A DNA stretch of 57,670 nucleotides from an uncultured Pseudomonadota bacterium (GTDB taxonomy: Bacteria > Myxococcota_A > UBA796 > SXON01): the NCBI GenBank assembly GCA_903959175.1, contig CAJBVW010000019.1, positions 1 to 57,670 of the forward strand, written 5' to 3'. The translations under genes were made by a program, and so were the position numbers. Under the pieces are notes generated by a model, which saw only the letters and a list, made by a program, of their open reading frames with translations, was not told the DNA's origin and searched no databases. Positions 35,112-43,805 of this stretch are shown here, in pieces. Position 1 is the first letter of the stretch. Each line of letters starts with the position of its first letter.

Positions 35112-35997
35112 TCACCAGCTGCCCGCGCCGAAGCGGTAGGTCTTCTTGACGGGCTGATCCTTGATGATCTTCTGGAACTTCCAGCTCAAGACGGCGCGCG
35201 TCATGCAGCCCTCGAGGTCGCGGTCGGACCCGTTCACACCGGTGACGCGCACGTTCTTCGACGTGCCGTCCTTCGCGACGGTGAAGGAGACCTCCCACGC
35301 GCCCTTGAGGCCCTCGACCTGCTTGAGGCGCTGGTTGTAGCACCCCTGGAGCTGCGGGCTGGACGCGTTGATGACCGCCTTGGCCATGGCGAAGATCTCG
35401 TCGTCGTCCGAGAGGACGCGGTCGCTCGCGGCGAAGGAGACCTTGATCTGGTCGGCACGGACGCCGCCGCCGTCCCCCAGGGCGGAGCCGACCGCGGGCG
35501 CGAGCTGGTCCACGCCGGGCTCGGAGGGCGGGCGGGGCCGGACGCTCATGTCGCCAACGGGGGTGCCAACGCCGATGGTCGGCGCCTCGGTGGCGGGCCG
35601 CTTCGCGCTCGGGCGGGTGCCCGTTGCCGGGGGTGACGACCGGGGTGTCCGCGGAGGCCACGGGGACCGGCGCGGCGGCCTCGAGCTCGGAGAGCGGCGT
35701 GGCGTAGTAGTCGTCCATCTCGTAGGTGAGGGCTTCCTGCTGGTCCTGCCACACCGCCGTGCCCGCCCCGGCGACGCCGATCAGCGCCACGAGCGCGACG
35801 ACGCCCAGAATCCGGCTCTTCTTCTTCTTCTTCTCGAGGGCGAGCTGGTCCTCTTGCTCCTTCTTCAGGCGGAGCTGCAGGCCAGGGTCGGTCGGCGCCT
35901 CTTCACCCGGGATCTCCAACATGCAATGAGGGCAATTGCCCCCAAAGCGGAGGGTGTCCGATGGGATGGCGCCCTTGCAGAAGGGACATACGGGCAA
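35112..35997 (-). pseudogene. Zinc-ribbon, membrane-anchored protein with AgmX/PglI C-terminal domain, split by a 1-nt frameshift
   Basis: Two minus-strand frames together give one protein. The first has a zinc ribbon (CPFC near the N-terminus, NCPHC), a Lys-rich segment, a membrane helix (ILGVVALVALIGVAGAG) and a Pro-rich linker. The second frame continues with GTRPSAKRPATEAP, then an AgmX-like domain (QLQGCYNQRLKQVEGLKG, VRVTGVNGSDRDLEGCMTRA, SWKFQKI). One extra base between 35620 and 35636, most simply in the run GGGGG at 35629-35633, separates them. It may be a base-calling error, a real mutation or slippage. The start is TTG 35997 (MPVCPFC); no better start was seen. AgmX in Myxococcus takes part in gliding. 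The 133 bases upstream hold no gene. Confidence 0.72.
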
Positions 35998-36130
35998 GGG
36001 CGAGGCCAGGGACGGCTCCAGGAAGAGGTGCGAAGGGTAGCAAGACGGCCGGGGACAAGGCAAGGCGGAGGAGGTCGGGCACGCGCATTGTCCCGACTGC
36101 CGGCCGCAGATCGACGCAGCGAGCCAGCCG

Positions 36131-37012
36131 CTACGCCGAGGTTCGTCCGGCGCGTTCGCGCGGACCGGTCCATTGGGACATCCCGCCGACCACGTTGTAG
36201 ATGCTCGACGAGCCGACGCTCGTCATGAACTCGGCGGCAGCGGCGCTACGCCCCCCACCCTGGCAGACGAAGATGAGGTGGTGGGTCTGCCCGAGTTCGC
36301 CGTAGCGGTGCGGCAGCTCGTCCACCGGGATGTGGCGCGCGAGGGGGGAGCGGTCACCCTCGAACTCTCCCTTCGTGCGGACGTCGACGAGGAGGTAGGG
36401 GGAGTCGTCCTCGCCGAGGAGGGCGAGGGCGCCCTGGGAGTCGACCTCGAGCACGGCCGCAGAGGGCTTCCCCGGGGTGCGGATGGCGCCGGACGCGGCG
36501 GAGGGCGGGGGCGGCTCGACGACGGGCGGCTCCTTGCCCTCGGCGCGCGCGGCGGCCGCGAGGATGGCGGAGACGTCGACCCGACCGCGCTCGGACATGC
36601 ACACCTTGCCGTCCTTTCCGACGAGCACGACGGTGTCCTTGCAGAAGGGGCGCACGCGCCCGGAGGCGCGAAAGCCGCGCGCGGCGAGGGCCAGAGGGTC
36701 GTAGAGGAGGAAGAACTCGGTGGCGATGCGGGCACGGTAGGCGCGGAGCTCGTCCGTGCGCGAGGTGTGGACGCCGAACACGGCGGTGTCCAGCCCCTCG
36801 AGGGCCGGGCGCGCGCGGTCGATCGTGCGGAGCCAGGCCTCGGTGTCGGCGTCCGTCACGGAGCGGAAGAAGACGAGGAGCACGTTGAGGTGCCCCTTGA
36901 AATCGTTCAGCTTGATCCAGGTACCATCGTCCGCCGTCAGCGAGAGTGGGGTGGCCGCCTCCCCCACTTCGAGCGGCTTCCACGAGAGGAAGTTCGTCAG
37001 CTTCGAGCCCAT
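36131..37012 (-). CDS. Redoxin-like domain fused to a rhodanese domain
   Basis: The 293-residue protein has an N-terminal peroxiredoxin/thioredoxin-like domain (about 15-165; PLSLTADDGTWIKLNDFKG, VFGVHTSRTDELRAY). The C-terminal rhodanese domain (about 205-285) has active loop FVCQGGGRSAAAAEFM, whose Cys can carry a persulfide. The redoxin position that normally holds the peroxidatic Cys reads FFRSVTDADTEAW, without Cys; a Cys in RPFCKDTVVLV lies elsewhere. ATG 37012 has CGGAGGTC about 6 nt upstream. There is no signal peptide, so the protein is cytoplasmic. A role in sulfur transfer or redox sensing is an inference. Confidence 0.85.
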   Translation of the reverse strand: MGSKLTNFLSWKPLEVGEAATPLSLTADDGTWIKLNDFKGHLNVLLVFFRSVTDADTEAWLRTIDRARPALEGLDTAVFGVHTSRTDELRAYRARIATEFFLLYDPLALAARGFRASGRVRPFCKDTVVLVGKDGKVCMSERGRVDVSAILAAAARAEGKEPPVVEPPPPSAASGAIRTPGKPSAAVLEVDSQGALALLGEDDSPYLLVDVRTKGEFEGDRSPLARHIPVDELPHRYGELGQTHHLIFVCQGGGRSAAAAEFMTSVGSSSIYNVVGGMSQWTGPRERAGRTSA

Positions 37013-37059
37013 CGCGGACCTCCGGAGCGACCGTCTATCCGAAATCCGGAAGCCCGGCG

Positions 37060-38982
37060 CTACGTGCGCTGCTCGTCGCGACGTCGGAGGGCGTCGAGCA
37101 GCAGGAGGTCGGCCGCGCCTGCGAGGTTCGTCAGTCCAGCGTCCTCGAACCGCACCTCGAAGCGCCCCTCGCGCACGGCGACGAGCGTCTGGAGCGCGGC
37201 TTCGCCCGCGCGGATCCCGTGGGTCGCGGCGACGAGCCGCCCGTCGCGGACCTGGATCGCGCCGAGGTCGGCCGTCCCGATGATGACGACGCGCGCGGGG
37301 CGCCCGCCGCGGAGGAAGGTCTGGAGGAGGTCCACCAGGGGCAGCTCGGAGAGGCGGCCCGTCACCGCCGCCGGCGGCTCGGGGCGACGCCGGAGCACCT
37401 TCCGGAGCGCGCCGAGGAGGGCGGGGATGGCGGTCTCGCCCGGCGCGGCGGCGGACTCCATACGGACGACCGGGATGCCACCGTCCGCACGGAGGGCTGC
37501 CTCGAGGTCCTCCTCGCCGGGCGGGTTGGGCTCGGCGAGGATGGCGCCGGCGCGCAGGCTGTGGGCGAGCCGCAGCGCTTCGGGCGCGCCCTCGGCGGTC
37601 GCGACGGTGAACCCCTCGGCGGCGAGCTCGGCGCGCGCGGCGGCGGCGAAGGACGAACGCTCGGAGGCGACGACGACGACCGCGCCGGGCGCTGCCTCGG
37701 CCGCCTGGACCCGCTCGCTGAGCCCCCGGCGGCGCAGGACCGCGGCGAGCGCGTGGAGGGCCGTCGCGTCGTGACGCGTGGCGTCCACGCCAAGGGCCGC
37801 GACGGCGTCGTCGCCAGGGCCTAGCGAGGCGCGCACCGCGGCGCGGGCCGTGTACACGATCTCGGCCCCGAGGTGGGGTCCCGGCCCGGACTCTCCCCGC
37901 ACGCGCACGAGCAGGGCGTCGAAGAGCGCCTGAACCTCGTACGGCGGAGACCAGACGCGCAGAAGGTCGGCGGCCCAGCGGATGCCGGCGGCCTCGTCGC
38001 GATCCCCGGAGCGGTCGGGGCCCTCGCCGAGCGCGGTGAACATGGCGGCCAGCGTGACGGTGTCGCGCTGCTCCGCCGGCAGCTCCGCATACTCTGCCAT
38101 CTCCCGCACGAGCTCCGCGGTGCGCCGGCCCGCGCCCGAGCGCCCGTCGGCGTCGACGAGGAGGTGGCCGAGGAGGCCGAAGAAGAAGTCTCGTGTGCGA
38201 TCGTAGGGAATCCCGATCCGCCGCCCCGGACCGAACCCGTCCAGCGCGCAGATCTGGACCATCGGGCGCAAGCGGCGCCAAGAGAGCAGGTAGGGCTCCA
38301 CCTCGGGGAGCACCGCGCGGCGAAGGAAGACGCGATCGGCCTGATTTGCCTCGATGAAGGCGCTCACCTGCTCGGGATCGCCCACGATCTCGGAGCTCCC
38401 GCCCTCGAGCGCCTCGAGGCGCCGGAGCGCGGCGGCGCGATCCGGATCGGGCTCGAACACCACCGTGAGCCCAGCGGCGGCGTTCTCGGCCTCCACCTCC
38501 GGCAGGGGCGCGACCGAGCGATCGTCGGTGTGCTCCATCGGGAGGAGGCGATCGACGAGGATCCGCATCGCGCCCCGCGGCGCGACGAACAGGCGGAGGC
38601 GGGCCGCACGGGCAGAGGTCTGGGCCGCGCGAAGTGATGGAATGTCGGTCGGATCAGCGGTGAGGAGCGACAGGACGCGCTTCTCTTCGTCGAGGAAGGT
38701 CGGCAGGAGGAGCCGCTCGCGGATGAGGCCGTGCGGCAGCAGGTCCAGCACCTCCGGCGCGATCGAGAGCCGCGCGAGCCGCTCCTCGGGCACCATGTTG
38801 AGTCGGAACTGGTGGGCGAGGGCGCGCGCGAGCCCGTCGTCGTCGAGGAGACTGAGCTCCATCGCGACCTCGCCGAACCGGGAGCCCCCGCCGTCCCGCA
38901 GGCGAGCGAGCACCTGCTCCACGTCGTCTTTGCTCATCAACCCGAGGGTGAGGCAAACCTCCCCCAGCGGCGTGTGACTCAT
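37060..38982 (-). CDS. Multidomain regulator: MshEN, degenerate HD, REC-like and DUF4388 (PATAN)
   Basis: The 640-residue cytoplasmic protein has four parts. Residues 1 to about 140 resemble MshEN/GspE-N, a c-di-GMP-binding domain (PLGEVCLTLGLMSKDDVEQVL, LDLLPHGLIRERLLLPTF). The middle (about 230-440) resembles an HD-GYP helix bundle that has lost the HD and GYP residues. About 440-540 resembles a receiver domain (AVVVVASERSSFAAAARAEL). The end (about 545-630) is DUF4388/PATAN (LSELPLVDLLQTFLRGGRPARV). Such architectures occur in Myxococcota. ATG 38982 has GAGG 6-9 nt upstream. It is divergent from the HEAT-repeat and HD-like genes. A regulatory role in motility is only suggested. Confidence 0.78.
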   Translation of the reverse strand: MSHTPLGEVCLTLGLMSKDDVEQVLARLRDGGGSRFGEVAMELSLLDDDGLARALAHQFRLNMVPEERLARLSIAPEVLDLLPHGLIRERLLLPTFLDEEKRVLSLLTADPTDIPSLRAAQTSARAARLRLFVAPRGAMRILVDRLLPMEHTDDRSVAPLPEVEAENAAAGLTVVFEPDPDRAAALRRLEALEGGSSEIVGDPEQVSAFIEANQADRVFLRRAVLPEVEPYLLSWRRLRPMVQICALDGFGPGRRIGIPYDRTRDFFFGLLGHLLVDADGRSGAGRRTAELVREMAEYAELPAEQRDTVTLAAMFTALGEGPDRSGDRDEAAGIRWAADLLRVWSPPYEVQALFDALLVRVRGESGPGPHLGAEIVYTARAAVRASLGPGDDAVAALGVDATRHDATALHALAAVLRRRGLSERVQAAEAAPGAVVVVASERSSFAAAARAELAAEGFTVATAEGAPEALRLAHSLRAGAILAEPNPPGEEDLEAALRADGGIPVVRMESAAAPGETAIPALLGALRKVLRRRPEPPAAVTGRLSELPLVDLLQTFLRGGRPARVVIIGTADLGAIQVRDGRLVAATHGIRAGEAALQTLVAVREGRFEVRFEDAGLTNLAGAADLLLLDALRRRDEQRT

Positions 38983-39071
38983 CTCGGCCTCGCGGACCCG
39001 TAGCATACGCCATCCGACCGACCGGGACGGCCGCGCGCACAGGCCCGCGTCAATGCGGTATCGTCGCCGGG

Positions 39072-40796
39072 ATGTCCATCCCCGGTGCAGCAGGCAGGGC
39101 GCCGAACCGGCCCACAACGTCCGCGAACGACGTTGCCGCCAACCTGCGGGACGCCTTCGAGCACCTGGCGCGCGCCACGCGCACCGCGCGGCCCACCGCG
39201 GGCGGCATCGCGCCGGCGCGGCTCCCCGCCGCGGAGCGCACGGGGTGGATCGAGGGGCTGACGCACGCCCTCACCGACGCCCAGGCAATCACGCTGCATG
39301 TGACATCCGCGGCGATCACGCTCGGGGACCTCCCGGTGCTGGACGGCGCGGAGCGGCCCCTCGCCGAGGGCCTGTACGTCGCGGGGATGCGCGCCCTCAC
39401 CGTCTTCGCGGGGGCGCCCCAGGCCGAGCTCGTGGCGGTGGGCGCGATCCTCGCCACCGACTGGAGCGGGCAGGGCGCGGCCGGCCTCGCCGACGCCGTG
39501 TGGCGCGCCGAGCTGAACCAGGTGCACGTCGACCTCGCCGCGCCGCTCGCCGACCCGACGCAGCCGCCTCCGACGCCCGCCCCGGTTCCGCACCTCGCGC
39601 TGCTCGCGCGCGCGCCGGCAGAGGCCCAGCGCAAGGGCACGCTCCACGGGGACGCCCTGCAGGCCCTCCGGCAGCTCAGGGAGACGGCAACGCCGGATAC
39701 GACCTCCTTCCTGGACGTCCATCCGACCGCCAGCGTGCTCCCCGCAGAGCTCGTCGCGGCTGTGGCGCTCGTCCGGGGGGGGACGGACCTCGACACCGCC
39801 GACCTCGCGAGCGCGCTCCTCGCGGCGATCGGCCGCGCGCCCACGGCGAACGCCGCGCGGCGGGTGGCGCGAGAGGTCCTGGGCGTCGCGGTCGACCTGC
39901 TCGGGAGCCCGATCGACGGGACCCCGGTGCTCCACGGCCTCCTGCAGGCGGTGGATCCCGAGCTCGGTCCCGACGAGGAGGTCCGCGACGCGACGCGCGC
40001 CGCCCTCGGCGACCTCGCGAAGGAGCCGCTGCGCGCCGCGCTCGCGGCCCGACTCGGGGCCGTCGCGACCCCCGATCTGCGCGGCCAGCTCTTCTCGCTC
40101 CTCTCCCTCCCGCTGGCCGACGAGGACGTGCGAGCCCTCGCGCCGCGCCTCCCGCGCTGGGCGGTCCAGGTGTTGGCGGACACCCAGCTCCTGCGCGAGA
40201 TGGACGAGTCCACCACGCGCGTGGAGCGGGTGCGCGCCCGTCTCGGGAGCGAGGAGCCCGGCGTGCTCGCCCTCGGCCTCGCCATGGCCGCGCGCCTCGA
40301 CGACACGCGCCTCCTCGACCCGGTCCTGGCGCTGGCCGGCCACCCCCGCGCCGACGTACGCGAGGGCTCGCTCTTCGCCCTGCGCCAGCAGACAGGACGC
40401 CGGGTGCGGGCGCTCGTCCTGCAGCGCCTGACCGACGCCACGCCGGACGTACGCGTCGAGGCGCTTCGGTACGCCGTGGCGCACCGGCTGCCCGAGGTGC
40501 TGCCGTACCTCGAGGCGCGCATCGTCGATCCGGCGCTGGAGACCCTCCAGGAGCCCGAGATCCGCGCCCTCTGCATCGCGTTCGGGCGGGTCGCCCGCGA
40601 ACGCGCCGAGCCGACGCTCTCCGAGCTCGCCCTCGGCCGACGCCGCCTGGGGCACCCTGCGCTCGCACGCTACGCGCTCCACGGCCTGCGTGCGATCGGC
40701 ACCCCGCGCGCACGGGCCGCCCTCCAGCACGTCGCGGCGGAGATCCCCCGACTTCGCCAGGAAGTAGAAGCTTTGTTGGCGGGAGACGGCCGATGA
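39072..40796 (+). CDS. HEAT-repeat-containing protein, function unknown
   Basis: The 574-residue protein is Ala/Leu/Arg-rich and helical. The C-terminal third has HEAT-like pairs: DPVLALAGHPRADVREGSLFAL, then LVLQRLTDATPDVRVEALRY, and HPALARYALHGLRAIGTPRA. The N-terminal part (about 20-200) is not recognised. The ATG overlaps no other gene. Its stop overlaps the next gene by 4 nt (ATGA), so it is co-translated with the HD-like protein. It is probably a protein-interaction scaffold, divergent from the MshEN/DUF4388 gene. No signal peptide. Confidence 0.72.
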   Translation: MSIPGAAGRAPNRPTTSANDVAANLRDAFEHLARATRTARPTAGGIAPARLPAAERTGWIEGLTHALTDAQAITLHVTSAAITLGDLPVLDGAERPLAEGLYVAGMRALTVFAGAPQAELVAVGAILATDWSGQGAAGLADAVWRAELNQVHVDLAAPLADPTQPPPTPAPVPHLALLARAPAEAQRKGTLHGDALQALRQLRETATPDTTSFLDVHPTASVLPAELVAAVALVRGGTDLDTADLASALLAAIGRAPTANAARRVAREVLGVAVDLLGSPIDGTPVLHGLLQAVDPELGPDEEVRDATRAALGDLAKEPLRAALAARLGAVATPDLRGQLFSLLSLPLADEDVRALAPRLPRWAVQVLADTQLLREMDESTTRVERVRARLGSEEPGVLALGLAMAARLDDTRLLDPVLALAGHPRADVREGSLFALRQQTGRRVRALVLQRLTDATPDVRVEALRYAVAHRLPEVLPYLEARIVDPALETLQEPEIRALCIAFGRVARERAEPTLSELALGRRRLGHPALARYALHGLRAIGTPRARAALQHVAAEIPRLRQEVEALLAGDGR

Positions 40797-42094
40797 CGTC
40801 GTACCCGGGGCGCGACACCGCAGCCGCCCACGCGGTCGCGACGGCCTTCGCGGCCCACCTCGCGGCCTTGGCGCGGGCCCCGGAGCCCGATGACCGCGTC
40901 GTCTCTCGCGTGCTCGGCGACGTCGTCCAGGACTGGACGGCGCTGGCCGCCTCGGCCACGCCGACCTTCGAGCTGGACGGCGCCACGCTCTGGGTGGGCA
41001 CGACCGCCGTCGCGCTCCCGTCCTCGTGGCGGGACGCCCTCGCGCCGCTCGAGGCGGCGCTCCGTTCGCACGGCGTGGGCGGGGTCCAGATCGGCGCCCC
41101 CGTGGACCGCGGTACGGTCCGCGCGCTCCTCCGCGGGGTCCGCGCGCTCCCCGCGCACGCGCAACGCGAGGAGCTCCAGCGCTGGCTCCTCGCGCACGGC
41201 GGGGCCTCGCTCTCCCTGATGACGCCGCGCCCGCCGACGGGGCATGACGCCCGCGCGGCGCTGCGCCCCGTGTTCGAAGCCTGGGCCACGTTCGCCGGCG
41301 CCGCCGACCGCCCCCTGTCCGATCCGCACGCGGCGCCCCCGCTGAAAGCCGCCCTCCGATCGCTGGTCGACCGCGCCCGTCAGGAGCCCCGCGCGCTCCC
41401 CGTCGTGCTCGCGCTCGCCGGGCCGGGCGCTTCCCGCCGCGCGGTCGCCGTGGTGACGCTGGCGCTCATCGTCGGGCTCCGGTTGGGCCTGCCGCGCGCC
41501 GCGCTCTTCGACCTCGCGCTCACCGCGCTCGAGGTCGCGCACCTCCCGCCCGGCTTCGACGCCGAGGAGGCCGCGCGCGTCGCCGCCCGTCGGGCCACGC
41601 GCGGCGTGGGCCAGACCGACGCGCGCGTCCTCTGCACGCTGTGGGGGCTCTCGGCGGACACCGGGAGGGGCGCCGGGTGGCCCCACCTCTTCGGCCGCAT
41701 CGTGTCGCTCGCGCTCCAGGCCGAAGGCCTGCTCCGGGGCGACGATCCGGCGCGCCTCTTGCCGGACGAGGCCGTCGCCCGGCTCCAGTCCGAGGTGGGC
41801 CGCGCGCACGACGGGGCGCTGGTCGAGGCGCTCGTGTCCAGCATCGGCCGCTACCCCGTCGGGAGCACGCTCGTGCTCGACAGCGGAGAGGTCGGCATCG
41901 TCTGCCGCCCCCCGGCGTCGGGTGACCAGGTCGCTCGCCCGGTCGTGCGCGTCGTGGTCGACCGCGCGGGCGCCCTCCTTGGAGGTGGCCCCGTGCTGGA
42001 CCTCGCGCAGCCGGCGCGCGCGCGCGCCCGCATCATCGCGACGGTCGATCCGGTGCGCCTCGGGCTGTCGGTCGCGGATGCCGTCCTCGGGTAG
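40793..42094 (+). CDS. Degenerate HD-GYP-like protein
   Basis: The 433-residue protein has in its centre VVTLALIVGLRLGLPRAALFDLALTALEVAHLPP, reminiscent of the HD-GYP helix but with no HD pair. The terminal part ALVSSIGRYPVGSTLVLDSGEVGIV and RPVVRVVVD is the beta cap seen after HD-GYP domains. Catalytic metal ligands (HD, H, HH, D) are not found, so c-di-GMP hydrolysis is unlikely; nucleotide sensing or a structural role is possible. Start ATG 40793 overlaps the HEAT gene. Family call is by pattern only. Confidence 0.66.
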   Translation: MTSYPGRDTAAAHAVATAFAAHLAALARAPEPDDRVVSRVLGDVVQDWTALAASATPTFELDGATLWVGTTAVALPSSWRDALAPLEAALRSHGVGGVQIGAPVDRGTVRALLRGVRALPAHAQREELQRWLLAHGGASLSLMTPRPPTGHDARAALRPVFEAWATFAGAADRPLSDPHAAPPLKAALRSLVDRARQEPRALPVVLALAGPGASRRAVAVVTLALIVGLRLGLPRAALFDLALTALEVAHLPPGFDAEEAARVAARRATRGVGQTDARVLCTLWGLSADTGRGAGWPHLFGRIVSLALQAEGLLRGDDPARLLPDEAVARLQSEVGRAHDGALVEALVSSIGRYPVGSTLVLDSGEVGIVCRPPASGDQVARPVVRVVVDRAGALLGGGPVLDLAQPARARARIIATVDPVRLGLSVADAVLG

Positions 42095-42159
42095 CGCGAC
42101 GCGGTTCCGGACGGGACCTCCGGACCCCACCGGGGTAGACGAAGGGCGGAGAATCGTCG

Positions 42160-42891
42160 CTGCCTCCCCTCGCCCTCCTCACCGACTTCGGCCTCTCGGA
42201 CCCCTACGTGGGCGTGATGAAGGGCGTCCTGGCGACGCGGGCGCCCGGCGTCCCGATGGTCGACGTGACGCACGGCGTCCCGCCGCAAGACGTGCGCGTG
42301 GGCGCGCTCTTCCTCGAGACGGCGTGGCCCTGGTTCCCCATCGGTACGGTCTTCCTGTGCGTGGTGGACCCCGGCGTCGGCACCGCGCGTCGCCCCCTGG
42401 TCGTCCGGGCCGCCGAGCGCCTCTTCGTGGGCCCGGACAACGGGCTGTTCGGGCTCCTCCCCGACCCCGTGGCGCGCGAGATCACGGCCCCGTGGGGCTT
42501 CCCCGTCGCCTCCGCCACGTTCCACGGTCGGGACCTCTTCGCGCCGGTCGCCGCCCGCCTCGCCATCGGTGCCGCCTTCGACGAGGTCGGTCCGATCGTC
42601 GACGACGCCGTCCCCCTCACGATCCCCGTCGCGGTCCACGGTCGCGGCGAGGTCCTCTACGTCGACCACTACGGGAACGCCGTCACCAACCTGCCCGCCG
42701 CGGACTCTGGCGTCGTCCGCCTCGGCGCCGCGCGCCTTCCCGTCGTCCGCACGTACGGTGCGGCCGCACCGGGCCAGCCCGTCGCCCTGACCGGGAGCAC
42801 CGGCCGGCTGGAGCTCGCGGTGCGCGACGGCGACGCCGCCCGGACCCTCGGCGTCGCGCCCGGATCGCCCGTGCACTGGGAGCCCGAATGA
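42160..42891 (+). CDS. SAM hydrolase / SAM hydroxide adenosyltransferase family protein (DUF62)
   Basis: The 243-residue protein has the family motifs LLTDFGLSDPYVGVMKG, DVTHGVPPQDVRVGALFLE, CVVDPGVGTARRPLVV, VGPDNGLF, TFHGRDLFAPVAA and YVDHYGNAVTN. Characterised members cut S-adenosylmethionine to adenosine and methionine; related enzymes are halogenases. No ATG, GTG or TTG lies between an upstream in-frame TAG and the conserved TDFG. The only fitting start is CTG 42160, with GGAG 8 nt upstream. An ATG at 42217 would delete the TDFG motif. Its stop overlaps larE by 4 nt. Confidence 0.9.
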   Translation: MPPLALLTDFGLSDPYVGVMKGVLATRAPGVPMVDVTHGVPPQDVRVGALFLETAWPWFPIGTVFLCVVDPGVGTARRPLVVRAAERLFVGPDNGLFGLLPDPVAREITAPWGFPVASATFHGRDLFAPVAARLAIGAAFDEVGPIVDDAVPLTIPVAVHGRGEVLYVDHYGNAVTNLPAADSGVVRLGAARLPVVRTYGAAAPGQPVALTGSTGRLELAVRDGDAARTLGVAPGSPVHWEPE

Positions 42892-43805
42892 CCGACCTCT
42901 CCCCTCCCCTCTCGCCCGAGCTCGCGGCGAAGCTCGACACGCTCAGGAGCCTCCTCCGCGCGATGGGGGACGTCCTGGTGACCTTCTCCGGCGGCGTGGA
43001 CTCGGCGCTCGTCCTCAAGGTCGCGGTCGACACCCTCGGGGACCGCGCCCTCGCGCTCACCGCCGACTCGCCGACCTTCCCGCCCGAGGAGTGCGCCGAG
43101 GCCCGTCGCTTCGCCGCCGAGATCGGCGCCCGGCACCTCGTGGTGGCCGCGCACGAGCTCGAGCGCGAGGGCTACGCGCGCAACACCGGCGACCGTTGCT
43201 ACTTCTGCAAGACCGAGCTGTTCGACCTCGCGCGGGACACCGCCCGGGCACGCGGCATCGGCGCGATCGTCGACGGCACGATCGTCGACGATCTCGGAGG
43301 GCACCGCCCCGGGCTGATGGCCGCCGCCGAACACGCCGTCCGCCACCCCCTCGTCGAGGCCGGCTTCACGAAGAAGGACGTCCGCGCCGCCGCCCTGGCG
43401 CTCGGCATGCCTGTGTGGGACAAGCCCAGCTTCGCGTGCCTCGGGAGCCGCTTCGCCGTCGGGACCCGCGTCACGCTCGGGCGCGTCACGCGCGTCGGAC
43501 GTATCGAGAGCGCGATGCGCGCCCAGGGGTTCCGGCAGTTCCGCGTCCGTTTCCATGAGCTCGGCGGGACCGAGCTCCTGCGCATCGAGGTAGAGATCGG
43601 CGACCTCGGGCGGCTCGTCGCCCCCGGCGTGCGCGAAGACATCGTGGCCGCGTGCCGCGCGGAGGGATTCTCGTGGATCACGCTGGACCTGGAGGGCTAT
43701 CGAACGGGCAGCACGTCGGGGGCCCACCCGAGCACCCCCTCGGCATCGGCGACCGCGTCGAGCGCGTCCCCCCCGGGCTCCGGAACCGCGTCTTCCTCGA
43801 GCTGA
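42888..43805 (+). CDS. larE: LarE-like ATP-dependent sacrificial sulfur transferase
   Basis: LarE puts sulfur into the nickel-pincer cofactor precursor. The 305-residue protein has PP-loop FSGGVDSALVLK (residues 34-39 SGGVDS), TADSPTFPPEECAEA, NTGDRCYFCKTELFD and the KPSFACLGSRFAVG segment with the Cys expected in this family. The family ends about DLEGYRTGS; here 30 further residues rich in Ser, Ala and Pro follow, in DNA that also encodes the next gene. ATG 42888 overlaps the SAM hydrolase stop. No larB or larC is in the window. Confidence 0.9.
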   Translation: MTDLSPPLSPELAAKLDTLRSLLRAMGDVLVTFSGGVDSALVLKVAVDTLGDRALALTADSPTFPPEECAEARRFAAEIGARHLVVAAHELEREGYARNTGDRCYFCKTELFDLARDTARARGIGAIVDGTIVDDLGGHRPGLMAAAEHAVRHPLVEAGFTKKDVRAAALALGMPVWDKPSFACLGSRFAVGTRVTLGRVTRVGRIESAMRAQGFRQFRVRFHELGGTELLRIEVEIGDLGRLVAPGVREDIVAACRAEGFSWITLDLEGYRTGSTSGAHPSTPSASATASSASPPGSGTASSSS

